From: Gadus chalcogrammus
Taxonomy: Eukaryota > Chordata > Actinopteri > Gadiformes > Gadidae
NCBI RefSeq assembly: GCF_026213295.1
Contig: NC_079419.1
Span: 13,676,527-13,740,526 of the forward strand
Direction of reading: 5' to 3'
DNA: 64,000 nt
Part shown: positions 38,551 through 49,151 of the stretch, in pieces
How positions within the stretch are numbered: position 1 is the stretch's first letter
Layout: the number at the start of each line of letters is the position of its first letter
Notes under the pieces: generated by a model
The model's input: only the letters and a program-made list of their open reading frames with translations
Told to the model about the DNA's origin: nothing
The model's database searches: none
Made by a program: the position numbers and the translations under genes

Positions 38551-38587
38551 GGAAATTATGTAACAAAAGGCCGAATGAAGCCCCCCT
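38551..38587 (+). pseudogene. Truncated snoRNA-like copy (intron 2)
   Basis: First third of a type-B copy (GGAAATTATGTAACAAAAGG, then CCGAATGAAGCCCCCCT) with the C box damaged to ATTATGT. Ends abruptly; no D box. Confidence 0.7.
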
Positions 38588-38624
38588 ACTTCCTGAATTT
38601 AGCCAGGATCCATGTAGAATCATA

Positions 38625-38738
38625 CTGCTGGGATATGATGTAAACAAAAGGCCGAATTATAGCGCCTTGTCTGGCTTTATGTCAGTGCAGGGTTGCAGTG
38701 ACAAAAAACAGGACCGAAGCGAACACTGATCCCAGCAG
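38625..38738 (+). ncRNA. C/D-box snoRNA-like copy 2, type A (intron 2)
   Basis: Terminal stem CTGCTGGGA / TCCCAGCAG is perfect. C box ATGATGT at 38635-38641, D box CTGA at 38726-38729, with GGCCGAA and GGACCGAAGCG between. Confidence 0.8.
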
Positions 38739-38974
38739 CTTATAGTAATATACATTATCGGCTCCTTCTCATTGGATGTGCTCTACTGTACTAATTTAGA
38801 CCTTCATAGCCCCCTGTATCATTACTCATCAAATGTCTCCTTGTATGTCCTATGACAGGAATTGGGTGATGCTGGGACTGAAGTCGTAATCCTTCTGAAA
38901 GAAGGTAAGGTGTTAAACAAAGTCTTTCTCTCTGGGTCCTTCCTGAATTTTGCCAGGATCCATGTAGCATCATA

Positions 38975-39088
38975 CTGCTGGGATATGATGTAAACAAAAG
39001 GCCGAATTATAGCACCTTGTCTGGCTTTATGTCAGTGCAGGGTTGCAGTGACAAAAAACAGGACCGAAGCGAACACTGATCCCAGCAG
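38975..39088 (+). ncRNA. C/D-box snoRNA-like copy 3, type A (intron 3)
   Basis: Nearly identical to copy 2, 350 bp away. The identity extends about 200 bp, beyond the RNA itself, so this is a recent local duplication. Confidence 0.8.
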
Positions 39089-39450
39089 CTTATAGTAATA
39101 TACATTATCGGCTCCTTCTCATTGGATGTGCTCTACTGTACTAATCTGACTCTTTCTATTTCTCTTCAGGTGCTGCGACCCCTTGGATCAGCCCCTCCAT
39201 GATCTGTTACCTAAATCACTACAACTAGGGGACTTTGATAAGCTCTTGTAGGGAAGTGCAAAATTAACAGAAAAGGCCAACTTTAAGTGAGTGATTTTCC
39301 ATAATACCACCCCAACCATGCATTTGAAAAGTGTCAAAGATTAGTGTGGCACACTAAATTACCTGCTAATGCTGCTTGTCTTGTATTTGACCGTTCCAAT
39401 GGAATTAGTTTTTGTGATAATTCATAGGTAGTAAAGCAGTAGTAATGGTA

Positions 39451-39563
39451 CTCTGGAAATGATGTAACAAAAGGCCGAATGAAGCCCCCCTCCCAGCAGT
39501 CTGTTCACAGTGAGGGGGTGCAATGACAAAAACCGGACCGAAGCGTTTATCTGATCCAGGCAG
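39451..39563 (+). ncRNA. C/D-box snoRNA-like copy 4, type B (intron 4)
   Basis: C box ATGATGT at 39459-39465, AACAAAAGGCCGAATGAAG, an internal hairpin CCCCCCTC...GAGGGGGT, C'-like ATGACAA, ACCGGACCGAAGCG, D box CTGA 39551-39554. Short stem TGGA/TCCA. Confidence 0.78.
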
Positions 39564-39812
39564 CTGAGAAACAGGCGATCTATACTCCATTATGGGATTT
39601 CGATGCTTCATATTCCCCTGTATCATAACTCATCAAAGTTCTCCTTTTATATTCCATGTCAGGACTGGGGTGAATCTGGTGGTGCTGCTGGGGCTGAAGG
39701 TGCAATTATTCCGAAAGGAGGTGAGGTATTAACCAAAGTTGTGTTTTATTTATTTGCTGATCTTCTGTCTGGGTACTTCCTGACTATCGCCAGGATCTAT
39801 AGAGGATCATGA

Positions 39813-39924
39813 TGCTGGGATATGATGTAAACAAAAGGCCGAATTATAGCGCCATGTCTGGCTTTATGTCAGTGCAGGGTTGCAGTGACAAAAAACAGGA
39901 CCGAAGCGAACACTGATCCCATTA
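39813..39924 (+). ncRNA. C/D-box snoRNA-like copy 5, type A (intron 5)
   Basis: As copies 2 and 3, but the stem is reduced to TGGGA/TCCCA. D box CTGA at 39912-39915. Confidence 0.75.
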
Positions 39925-40172
39925 GCCTATGGTATTGGACCATGTCGCCTTATTGGCTCATTCTCTTTAGATTGTGCTCTAATCTGAATTTTCCCGTCAG
40001 TTGCTGTGCGCCCTTGGACCAGCCCTCCCATGATCTGTTGCCTAAATAATCTGCGGGACTGACAAGCTCTTCCTGGAACCAGCCAAGCTAAAGTGAGTGT
40101 TTTTCCAACCTAAAGTGTATCTTTTTGCGATCTTTCATTGCAAAGTATAACGTCCATAATTTTACAATATGA

Positions 40173-40291
40173 TTCTCTGGAAATGATGTAACAAAAGGCC
40201 GAATGAAGCCCCCCTCCCAGCAGTCTGTTCACAGTGAGGGGGTGCAATGACAAAAACCGGACCGAAGCGTTTATCTGATCCTGCCAGAGAA
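40173..40291 (+). ncRNA. C/D-box snoRNA-like copy 6, type B (intron 6)
   Basis: Body as in copy 4. The terminal stem is rebuilt with different bases (TTCTCTGG...CCAGAGAA), which is compensatory change supporting a real folded RNA. D box CTGA at 40275-40278. Confidence 0.8.
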
Positions 40292-40489
40292 TGCATCTCC
40301 TTCCTTGATGTCCTAAAGTTCATCTGCCTCATATTTCCTATGTCTTCTATAACAGGGCCATAACGGGGCCGGCGTATGCAACGAGATGGCTCTGGTGGTA
40401 AGTGACGGGATGCCATCTTGTGAAAGGTGAGTTGGAACTTGGAAGCCCTCAAACTTATTTTTTATTATAAGGATGATGCTATAGTAACT

Positions 40490-40603
40490 GCTGGGACATG
40501 ATGTAAACAAAAGGCCGAATTGTAGCACCCTCGCCTAGCAGCTTGTTCCCTGTGCAATGGGCGCTGTGACAAAAACTCGACCGAAGCGTGATCTGATCCC
40601 AGC
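40490..40603 (+). ncRNA. C/D-box snoRNA-like copy 7 (intron 7)
   Basis: Stem GCTGGGA/TCCCAGC, C box ATGATGT at 40498-40504, AACAAAAGGCCGAATTG, C'-like TGTGACAA, CTCGACCGAAGCG, D box CTGA 40593-40596. Own middle segment. Confidence 0.78.
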
Positions 40604-42839
40604 TTGGTACAACTGATTATCAAAACTATCTGACAAGCAGACTAGAACTATACTTGGTGTAATATATATACTAGTGTAAAACTGTGATTCTCTAGCCAAT
40701 TTCGTGTAATACATCTTCTCTAAAATCCTGTTCTTCACAGACTAGGACAAGTTACCCCCTGCTCCGCTGCCCCTATAGGACACTTCTGAATGGAGCCGAC
40801 CCATTGACCTGCATGATCACATTGCTTGTATTACTCTAATTCACATGAATATCTTTTGTAAATCCTGTTCAGCAACATGGTACATTTCTGTTTGAGAGAT
40901 AAAAATGGAAACCGTTTCCCATGCATTCAGCTGCGCATCAGTTATTTCAATGTCCAGTTTTTCCCGTTTTCTTTTTCAATAATTCTGTTGTCTCCATATT
41001 CAGTGCTGTGATGCCATGGTATAACTTGCTTATAATGCCTTTTGGAACTCCTGAGATTTAGGCATTAATAAATGTATAAATAATTGGTGGCTCTCTTGGA
41101 TTCTATACCCATTTCTGACTCAAATCTGGAATACCTTCCTTTGGATCATGTATCGACAGATTTGTTTCTTTTTGGAAAGGCATGGTTTAAAACATATTGG
41201 TTTTGACTTAATGACAGACTTAGGTTCTACCCGTACCAAGTACAACAGTGCAGAGACAAATCAAGTGTGTATGGTTTAAAAGTTGACAACTCTGGCAAAG
41301 GACTAAAGGGCAATCTTTGTGTTTTCGGAAATCTGATGGTATTACTAAGTCTATGGGGTCATCTCTGCAGCACGACGGACCATAACTTTTCACTAAATTA
41401 ACGCTTCCTCTTCGATGAGACCATCAGTATTGCATTGGTCTGGTTGGTTGCCAGCCATAGACATGAGGCTCGTAGTACCCTAACCGGAAGCTGTTCAATT
41501 TTAATTTACCGTTGTCATGCTGAATATTAACAAAGTACTTTTAAACAAGTTACCTCGGGTCATCTTCCGGTTTCTAATGAAGATTAGCAAATGGGGCGAG
41601 ATGGAAAAACAGGTTACCAATAGGCAAACAGGACTTTATATAAAGTGATGCTTTTGTGCAGCCTCATTGAGAAATGAGGGCATACTGGGCTTGGATGGGG
41701 TCAGAGCCCTTCTAAATACGGGTCTAAAACTCATAACTCGGAATTAAACAAACTAGAATTCATTTGAATTGCTTCGGTTTTACTTTTGGTCACAAATATA
41801 CAGTGCATTTAAAACGAAGTAACACACTTCTGCAACTGAATATGCATTATTATACCCTTTAACCAGGTTGAGTCATTGAGATTAAAATCTATTTTACAAA
41901 TGACCTTGCCAAGATGGAAAGCACACAGCGTCAAAACAAGACAGTGCGATAGTAATACATTTAGTTCATTGACTAAAACATTTGCAATTTCTAATGGGAG
42001 TCCGACATCAAACTCGACAACAGCTTTAAATTCAGAGTAACTAGGTCTTGCAGCTTATTCCAGGAATATGGTGCAAAAACCTTAATGGCCTTTTTCACAG
42101 TTCGGCCCGCCCTTCAGCAACAGTCATAAGGACCATAAATGCATATTGTTTGCCAGGGCCGTGCAGAGACCTTGAGGAGCAGGGGCTCTGATCAAAAAAG
42201 GGCACATGGAACAAGATTTAACAATGTCATCTTTATTTTTTAATGAATTATCCTTAAAACTAAATGTATTGTGTAATCTTACAATCTTATGTAGAAGTAT
42301 CCATAATATATCCCAACAGACAATGTGAAATTTTACATAATAATAAATCCACAATTTAACCTAAATTGACCTCTAAAAATGAAGCATGGGGCCTTACATC
42401 AGACTCCATTCACATGAATAAGAAATGCAACTGTTAATCAACCAATGTAACTTTACATACAGTATTGATACTATATCAAATTTTACATAATACTAAAACA
42501 ATACTGTACACCTTTCTGACATACTATGTGATTGAGGCTAACTACTACAATCAGAATGAGAAAATGTTTTTTGTGAATATTCTAAACTATTAATTGCATA
42601 CTGATTCGCTATAATGCAAAATATAAGCAAGGGGTTACCTGTAGTAAGTAACAGCCCACCATTAGCAAGTAATCCAGCAAACAATAAGAAAATGTATTTT
42701 TATTGATTTGTGGTGATTTCTTTCCTGAAACAGTTCCATGGTAAAGTCTATGCCACCAGTCTGGGGGGTGTAATTTGTAAGACAGATAGCAGCCGGAACG
42801 TAGATTAAAGTGCTGTTCTCGCACAGATATTGATGGCAA

Positions 42840-43060
42840 CCAAAGTTAGTTTATTTTTCAACATAAGCTAAATGGTTTTGGAAACGGACTGTAGTGATCT
42901 TACCCTGCTTTTCACCGTCTCTTAAAACAACTATACGGTGCGCATCTTGAAAGCAGGCAAATGTGAAAGGTCGCGTTGATAGACTATGATGTCATCTACC
43001 GGCAGCGCAGGTAGACGAGGCTACCAACTTTACTTCTATATTATTACTTTCAGACACTAG
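42840..43060 (-). repeat. Duplicated segment A, left copy (orphan 5' exon/promoter)
   Basis: Matches 47240-47455 closely (GTTAGTTTATTTTTCAACAT, then GTAGTGATCTTACC, TTTTCACCGTCTCTTAAAAC and CCGGCAGCGCAGGTAGACGA). On the minus strand it holds a splice donor (GTAAGATCACTAC). Confidence 0.75.
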
Positions 43061-43070
43061 CCTGCCTTAG

Positions 43071-43300
43071 AGACCTGCTGGGATCCAAGGGGCTGGAAGG
43101 ACCTTCCAGGTGTGCTGCTAGGATAACCAACAGAGAGCTCTGGAGTAACATCTGCTCAGCTTAGAGGATTTCAACTGAAGAATCATCGGACGAACACACG
43201 AGAACATGCAGTTGGTTCGACTGAGTTGTTTATTACCATTATGCTTTAACAACAAATATAACTGAAGAATAGTCACTTAAAAGTAAAAAATTAACAGAAC
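43071..43300. repeat. Duplicated segment B, left copy
   Basis: Matches 46722-46965 (AGACCTGCTGGGATCCAAGG, then CCTTCCAGGTGTGCTGCTAG and TTGGTTCGACTGAGTTGTT). Lies just beyond the 3' end of the TRIM gene, so it may be its 3' UTR. Confidence 0.75.
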
Positions 43301-44164
43301 AACACAAAGAATAGTACCAAACATTACCTATCATTAACGGTAATGCACGTGTCATTGACTCTTAGCGCCTTTATTTCTAAAAGGCAACTAACGACACACT
43401 TGGTGACTAATTTAGACCATAAGTAATGTAATGTAAGACAATAATAAACACAATCCTAGATTAGCTTCAGACGAGAGCAGAGACAGGAAAGAGCAGGATG
43501 GAGAGAGGAGAGCAAACAAGACAAAGTCACAGTGCTCACACATGGGGAGAATCTTTACATGTAGTCACTTTGAGCTTTGTGTAGGTGTTTAATACATGAA
43601 GGGTTGTATGGTGGCGATTAAGTCATATACTGGTTTATCAACTACGAACCTTTGCAATTCTTCAATGATTTAAAACGTTTGATCAGTCTCAAAATGATTA
43701 AAAGAGGGTTTTAGGCCACAAAAACCTTTTGTTTGTATTACACTGAGACAGTATTTCTACTGAACACTATTGGACTGGAATGTATCTATTTCACTGAAAT
43801 GACCAATTACAATTATAATGTAGGCCTAAACATTACATTTTTTAAAACCAAAAGAAAAGTTAATAAACTACAATTATTATTTATACAAATGAATCCTCTT
43901 AAAATGTTCTACATAACTGCAACTGTTAACAATTTAGCGTTAAACATATAGAATAAATCTGGGGAAAACAGACAATATGTAATCTAAGCCTTTATTAAGG
44001 GTTGTATTCAATAACTGGGGTTAGATTCTTAACTATGTCCTTGTTAAATGACAGCATTGCAACATTAATGCAGTTATCTCAGATCTCACATAGTAGAGAT
44101 TCTAATTCAGGAAACAAAATTAGTTGTTTTGGTTGTTTGTATATGGTATTATCCAACAACGGCC

Positions 44165-45785
44165 CTAGTCTGTTTGATTGACAGGTGAGATGATGAGGGG
44201 GGCAGAGTTGTTACCTTCATAATCATGGTGACCTGGGAAGAGGATTGGATAAAGAGGCTCACTAAAGGTGCAGCCAGTAGCAGAGTAGATATGAACCCTG
44301 GTTTCCACATCATAGAAGGACACCAGACCCTCATCATAATCAACAAACACCCCCACCTTCTGGAGCCCAGCTCTCAGAGGGAGATGGACGTTTGGGTTAT
44401 CTCTGAATATCAACCCATCCGTGTCAGATAAAAGAGTCCAGTAACCCGCCTCAGGGGTTGTTTTTATCCTACATTTTCTGTTGATGGACTCTCTTGCCAC
44501 TCCTAAACGCCACAAAGTCTTGCCTTCAACCTGGACCTCAAAGTAAAATCGACCTAAGGAGAAGCTCTGCCTCGTGAGATTATATAATTTGTAAATCTCT
44601 TAGGGTTATCTGGGAGATTCTTATCTACACCTCCATCATGTACTTGTTTCCCATCCTCAGACAGGATGAGACTGGAAGCAGCTGTATCAGGATCCAGAGT
44701 CAAATCTACTTCATACTGCTGGACCCTCTTCAGTTCAGAATCATGCAGCTTCTTCATCTCCATGTTCAGTGTCCCCTCCAGCTGATCCAGGGATCTCCTC
44801 AAGGTCTCTACGTAAGAAGGAGGACGGACCTCCACTGTCGTCCAGTCCCTGGTGGCTGGAGGATTCTTCAGGGATCTGAAGGCCTGGAGGAAGTGGAGGT
44901 GGTCTTTAGTGTGTGAGATCTGCTTGACCTCTGAGCTTCTATTGGTCAGATCTTCCATTTCCTGCTCCAGCTCTTTGATGAGGTCTTCAGCTTGTTTCTC
45001 CATGGATTTCACTCTCTCTTTAACCGTTTGGTTGAAATCTTCCCAGCACTTTTCAACACAGCCTATCAGAGCAGTGAAGACCTGCCCACCATCGGCTATC
45101 TCTCTGTCTGCGTCTTGTTGCTCAGATCTACTGTGTCTTTGATCTCCTTAATCTTTAGTTTTCTCTCCTGGATCATATGCGGAACTTCAACCTCTATCAT
45201 CCCCAGTTGAGCCGTCTTTACTTCATATTCCTCCTTAAGAGGTACAACAGAATGGGACTTGTGGTCTGTCTCTGTGCAGAACTGACACACACACACCTGT
45301 TCAGTCTGGCAGAAGAGCTCCAGAAGTCTGTCGTGTTTCTTACACATCCTGTCTTCCAGACGGTCCATAGGCTCGACCAACCGATGTTTCTGTAAGCGAG
45401 CGACTCTCTGATGTGGTTCCAGGTGGGTTTGGCAGTAAGAGGTAAAACACACTAGGCAGGACTTCACAGCCTTCTGCTGGGTCCCACTACAGACGTCACA
45501 GGGAACTTCTGCTTGTTCAACAAAAGGCTGCTCTTTAACTCGTAAAAACGTTCTAAACTGGGCAGCCAGCTCTGATAAGAAGATATTGACCCGTAAGTCA
45601 GGTCTTGTGTGGAAAATTTCGTTGCAAACAGGACATTTGTAATGGACTTGTTCATCCCAGAACTTTGCAATACAGGTTCTGCAGAAGTTGTGTCCACATG
45701 CGGTGGTAACTGGACTGTTGAACACATCCAGACAGATGGAACATGAAAAGTTCTCTTCGGACCAGAAAGTGTTAGCACAGGCCAT
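44165..45785 (-). pseudogene. TRIM (RING, B-box, coiled-coil, PRY-SPRY) gene with two frameshifts
   Basis: Fish TRIM of finTRIM/TRIM25-like architecture, a class of E3 ubiquitin ligases often linked to antiviral defence. One long exon. ATG 45785 opens MACANTFWSEENFSCSICLD and the RING (CGHNFCRTCI, CPVC) follows. Then a B-box1-like CDVC...C..C, a B-box2 (CKKHDRLLELFCQTEQVCVC), a coiled coil, and PRY-SPRY with FYFEVQVEGKTLWRLGVARE and a C-terminal LYPILFPG. The frame breaks near 45105 and near 44565. Each needs only a single-base change, so sequencing error is possible. An acceptor (TCTAG) lies just before the ATG and a probable 5' non-coding exon at 47307-47400. Confidence 0.8.
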
Positions 45786-46440
45786 TCCTAGACACAGACG
45801 ACAAGGTTTATTTATTGAGCAATTATATATTTCTAATTCAAATACAGGAAGAGAGGTTTTAACTACTCCACAAAGTTGTGTTGTTTTGCTCACCTTGTTA
45901 TTACTGTCTGTCAGACTATTCATTCCAAAATGCGTTTTATTCCTTGCCTGGAAGAGAGAACTTCCACGTCGGTTTCTTTGGTTTCTCTGAACCTAAAGTT
46001 TCGTTTCCTCAACAAGACATCCACTCCTCTCCTCCCCTGACACCTGGCCCCTCCCCTAACGCCTGGCTCCTCCCATAACACCTGGCTCCTCCCCGACGGC
46101 ACACGCACATGGCGTCACTCACTGCAATTGTGTCGGCCTCTTCAAATGCGTTGATGTGTGTTCTCTTCTTTCTGGAGTTAAAAGAGCTGGTGCAAAACGA
46201 GAGACATTGGGGGGATTTAGTGGGGATTTGCGACTGTAACCGTGATGATTAACCGGTGTTGATCTATCCGGGTTTCCGGGGCTTCCCCGAATACTTTTTT
46301 ATCCAACCCCGGGCCCGATCCGATTTTCAACAGAAACAGACAGAGAGCAAAGAGCTGTTTATTGGCGCTACGCTGCTGTAGGAACTCTCCCCGATGTGCA
46401 CGCGCACAGTGCACACACGAGCAGCAGAGCTGAGAGCAGC

Positions 46441-46443
46441 ACG

Positions 46444-46536
<93 letters not shown>
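46441..46536. repeat. (CA)n microsatellite
   Basis: About 95 bp between the TRIM coding exon and its presumed 5' exon. Confidence 0.98.
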
Positions 46537-46538
<2 letters not shown>

Positions 46539-46721
46539 CTCACTTCAAACTAAAGATATTTCCCATGAGCTGTTACCAGCATAACCATTGGATTATATAT
46601 GTGATTTATTCATCATAATTCAAAATATTCTGTTCTTCAGAGGACGGAGCTGGTCCACCAAGCCACCAGTGAGTGGAGGAAGAGCCAGCGGGAGGAACTG
46701 ACGTCAGGTGCAGGAAACCAT

Positions 46722-46965
46722 AGAGACCTGCTGGGATCCAAGGGGCTGGAAGAACCTTCCAGGTGTGCTGCTAGGATAACCAACAGTGGGCTCTGGAGAA
46801 ACATCTGCTCAGCTTCGAGGATATCAACTGAAGAAACAGGAAGAATCATCGGCTGAACACACGAGAACATTCAATTGGTTCGACTGAGTTGTTCATTACC
46901 ATTATGCTTTAACAACAAATATAACTGAAAAATAATCACTTACACAGTAAATCAAAAGTACAGAT
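46722..46965. repeat. Duplicated segment B, right copy
   Basis: See 43071-43300; same orientation, 3.65 kb apart. Confidence 0.75.
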
Positions 46966-47239
46966 CATTAACAGTTGTCTTTGGCTGTCTTTGCGACTTT
47001 ATTTCTAAAGGGCGACTGACAACACTCTTGGCGAATTATCCAGACCATCAGGGAGAAGGTGAAACACATATTAAACGTGTGAGGAGTTATCATTCCCATT
47101 CTGCTGGCTGCTCAGAGGTATCGTGGTCCACGGCTCTCGTGCCAACAGCGTAGGGGTCTCTCCCTCTCCTCGCGCCGTCTATCCGGATTCCGGCGAATAT
47201 CAAACCTGCTGCTCACTTTTACCTGCTACAAAACGGAGA

Positions 47240-47455
47240 AACGTTAGTTTATTTTTCAACATCAGCTCAATTGTTTTTGGAAACAGACTGTCTGTAGTGA
47301 TCTTACCAAGCTTTTCACCGTCTCTTAAAACAACATGCGCATCTTGCAGGCAGGCAAATGTGAAAGGTCTGATAACCTATGACGTCACCTGCCGGCAGCG
47401 CAGGTAGACGATGCTACAAACTATAGGCTACTTCTATATTATTACTTTTAGAAAT
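47240..47455 (-). promoter_or_regulatory. Duplicated segment A, right copy: probable TRIM 5' exon and promoter
   Basis: On the minus strand a donor GTAAGATCACTAC ends a short exon (about 47307-47400), with a CRE-like TGACGTCA near 47381. The coding exon at 45785 starts right after an acceptor, so this fits as its leader exon. Confidence 0.45.
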
Positions 47456-47490
47456 GTTTTATTCTCGAATAATTGAGTCACACGTTCATT

Positions 47491-47523
47491 TTCGCCTCTT
47501 AGCAGCAAGTGCTAAGAGGCGAA
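47491..47523. repeat. Perfect 14-bp hairpin
   Basis: TTCGCCTCTTAGCA (47491-47504), 5-nt loop, exact inverse to 47523. Confidence 0.9.
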
Positions 47524-48270
47524 CTTAACACCCATTCTAACATTTGCATTACGAAATTGTAGGCCTACAACTGACAATTAATCATCAACTGATAAATTCT
47601 CGCTCATGTTCAACCATCGCAAGCAGTTCTAATAACGGATTAATTTGATTCAGCAATCTGTTTTTCCGGTTTTATGTCATAGCCTACGAACGTTTTTGGA
47701 ACACTCTTATTACGGAAGAAGGGGTTTACGGAAGAAAAAGACAAGAGCTTCCGAACCTCCGATCTGCTCCGAAGGCGGCATAGCGCCCAGGGGGGGCGCC
47801 TGATGCCTGATGTCTGCATGATGGAGGCTCTGGTTGCAAATTACTGCCATCTAGTGAAAGAAGGAGGAACTTTGCCAATATGGTAAAATGACCCCATGGC
47901 CCGGAAGCCGTACAGTGATCATTGATAATTTATATGGCGTGGTTCCCGCCGTAGTCTTCTATTTACTACCAGAAAGTCGAGTAAACCGGACGGAATGGAG
48001 AACGATCCGTGTTTACCGGTAATTCAACTGCACGACTTTATCAAGTTTGAGTCTGGCATCTTTGGAGCATGTGTCGATGTGATGCTGTTATCTTACTATG
48101 GTTAAATGATCCTGGTAGCCAGTACACAGGCGTCTGAAATATGCAGAGGCCAACTTGGGTAAACATGTTGTGCCTGGGGTAACGTGATATCTCGCATGTC
48201 AACCCTAAAAGTCTGTTCGGTTGCACATACAACTTCTGTGCAGGGGCGTAAGTTAAGTTTGAACAATGGA

Positions 48271-48316
48271 TGAAGAAAAGGCACAACTTTATGCACAAAG
48301 TTGTGCCTTTTCTTCA
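48271..48316. repeat. Perfect 20-bp hairpin
   Basis: Arms 48271-48290 and 48297-48316 are exact inverses around a 6-nt loop ATGCAC. Confidence 0.9.
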
Positions 48317-48491
48317 CCCAATAATGCTGGATGCGTCTTTTTTAAATTAAAAAGTAAAATAAATTATTTACTCTTCAGTCATCATTGATATGAATTTATT
48401 TGGTTGGGTCAAACAGTAGGTGCCGGTGCATTCATGCATCCAATGTATCCACCCTCAACATGTGCACCCATTTCTGCTGTCCCCAAAATCC

Positions 48492-49089
48492 CGACGCTGA
48501 AGTTGGCATCCGATTCGCAGCATCCGATTCGGCTTGAAAACCACTTAGAATCTTCAAATCGGTCCTGATTGAAAACCACTACACCTAGACTCTTCAAATT
48601 TGGACTACATTATCACAGTGAGGCTATACATTATGTAAAACATAGTTTCAGATTTGTGAAACCTTTACCCTATTTGTGAAAATGCAATACAGGCTTATTT
48701 GAATGCTTTTTAAGGGGTCCAGACCGCATTGCATTTTCACAAATAGGGTAAATGTTTCACAAATCTGAAACTATGTTTACATAATGTATAGCCTCACTGT
48801 GTTAATTTAGTCTAGATTTGAAGAGTCTAGGTGTAGTGGTTTTCAATCAGGACCCGTTCTAATGCAGTCTGGACCCCTAAAAAGCATTAAAATGAGCCTG
48901 TATTGCATTTTCACAAATAGAAAAAGGGTTTCACAAATCTGTAACTATGTTTATTATAATGTATAGCCTCACTGTGATAATTTAGTCCAGATTTGAAGAG
49001 TCTAGGTGTAGTGGTTTTCAATCAGACCGATTTAAAGTGGACCAGCTGCTGAATCGGATGCTGCGAATCGGATGCCAACTTCAGCGTCG
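48492..49089. mobile_element. Non-autonomous DNA transposon with perfect 39-bp TIRs
   Basis: Left TIR 48492-48530 equals the inverse of 49051-49089 exactly. Each TIR holds GCATCCGATTC twice. CCCAAAATCC lies outside both ends (one base gap at the right), a likely 9-10-bp target duplication, which suggests a Mutator-like family. The interior is made of inverted and direct copies of one block (GTTTCAGATTTGTGAAAC, TATAGCCTCACTGTG, AGTCTAGGTGTAGTGGTTTT). No transposase. Inserted in the intron before exon 49152. Confidence 0.85.
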
Positions 49090-49151
49090 TCCCAAAATCC
49101 TTGTTTCCCAGTCTTGTCAAGAGTATAATCTCTTGGATCGTCTACTTCCAG

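Larger units (their letters stand above)
37660..41090 (+). ncRNA. Spliced non-coding host gene with a C/D-type small RNA in each of seven introns
   Basis: Exons read from splice signals: about 37668-37778, 38227-38434, 38859-38904, 39170-39286, 39663-39720, 40001-40092, 40356-40397, 40741-about 41090 (AATAAA at 41067-41072). No frame runs through them. The presumed 5' end CCTTTCCGG is 5'TOP-like, as in SNHG/GAS5-type hosts. Exons 3 and 5, and exons 4 and 6, are related in sequence, so the gene grew by duplication of a two-exon unit. Each intron holds one small-RNA unit with a matching terminal stem. Name of any human counterpart unknown. Confidence 0.75.
41091..44164. other. Gene-poor AT-rich interval
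   Basis: No gene recognised. Short open frames here lack any family match or splice logic. Contains the left copies of the duplicated segments at 42840-43060 and 43071-43300. Confidence 0.5.

Noticed and set aside
38034..40603. tRNA, vault or Y RNA identity for the repeated small RNA
   Set aside because: No A/B boxes or poly-T terminators; C and D boxes with a closing stem inside spliced introns fit a snoRNA better.
41700..44000. Short open frames between the snoRNA host and the TRIM gene
   Set aside because: AT-rich, under 80 codons, no recognisable domain and no splice pattern.
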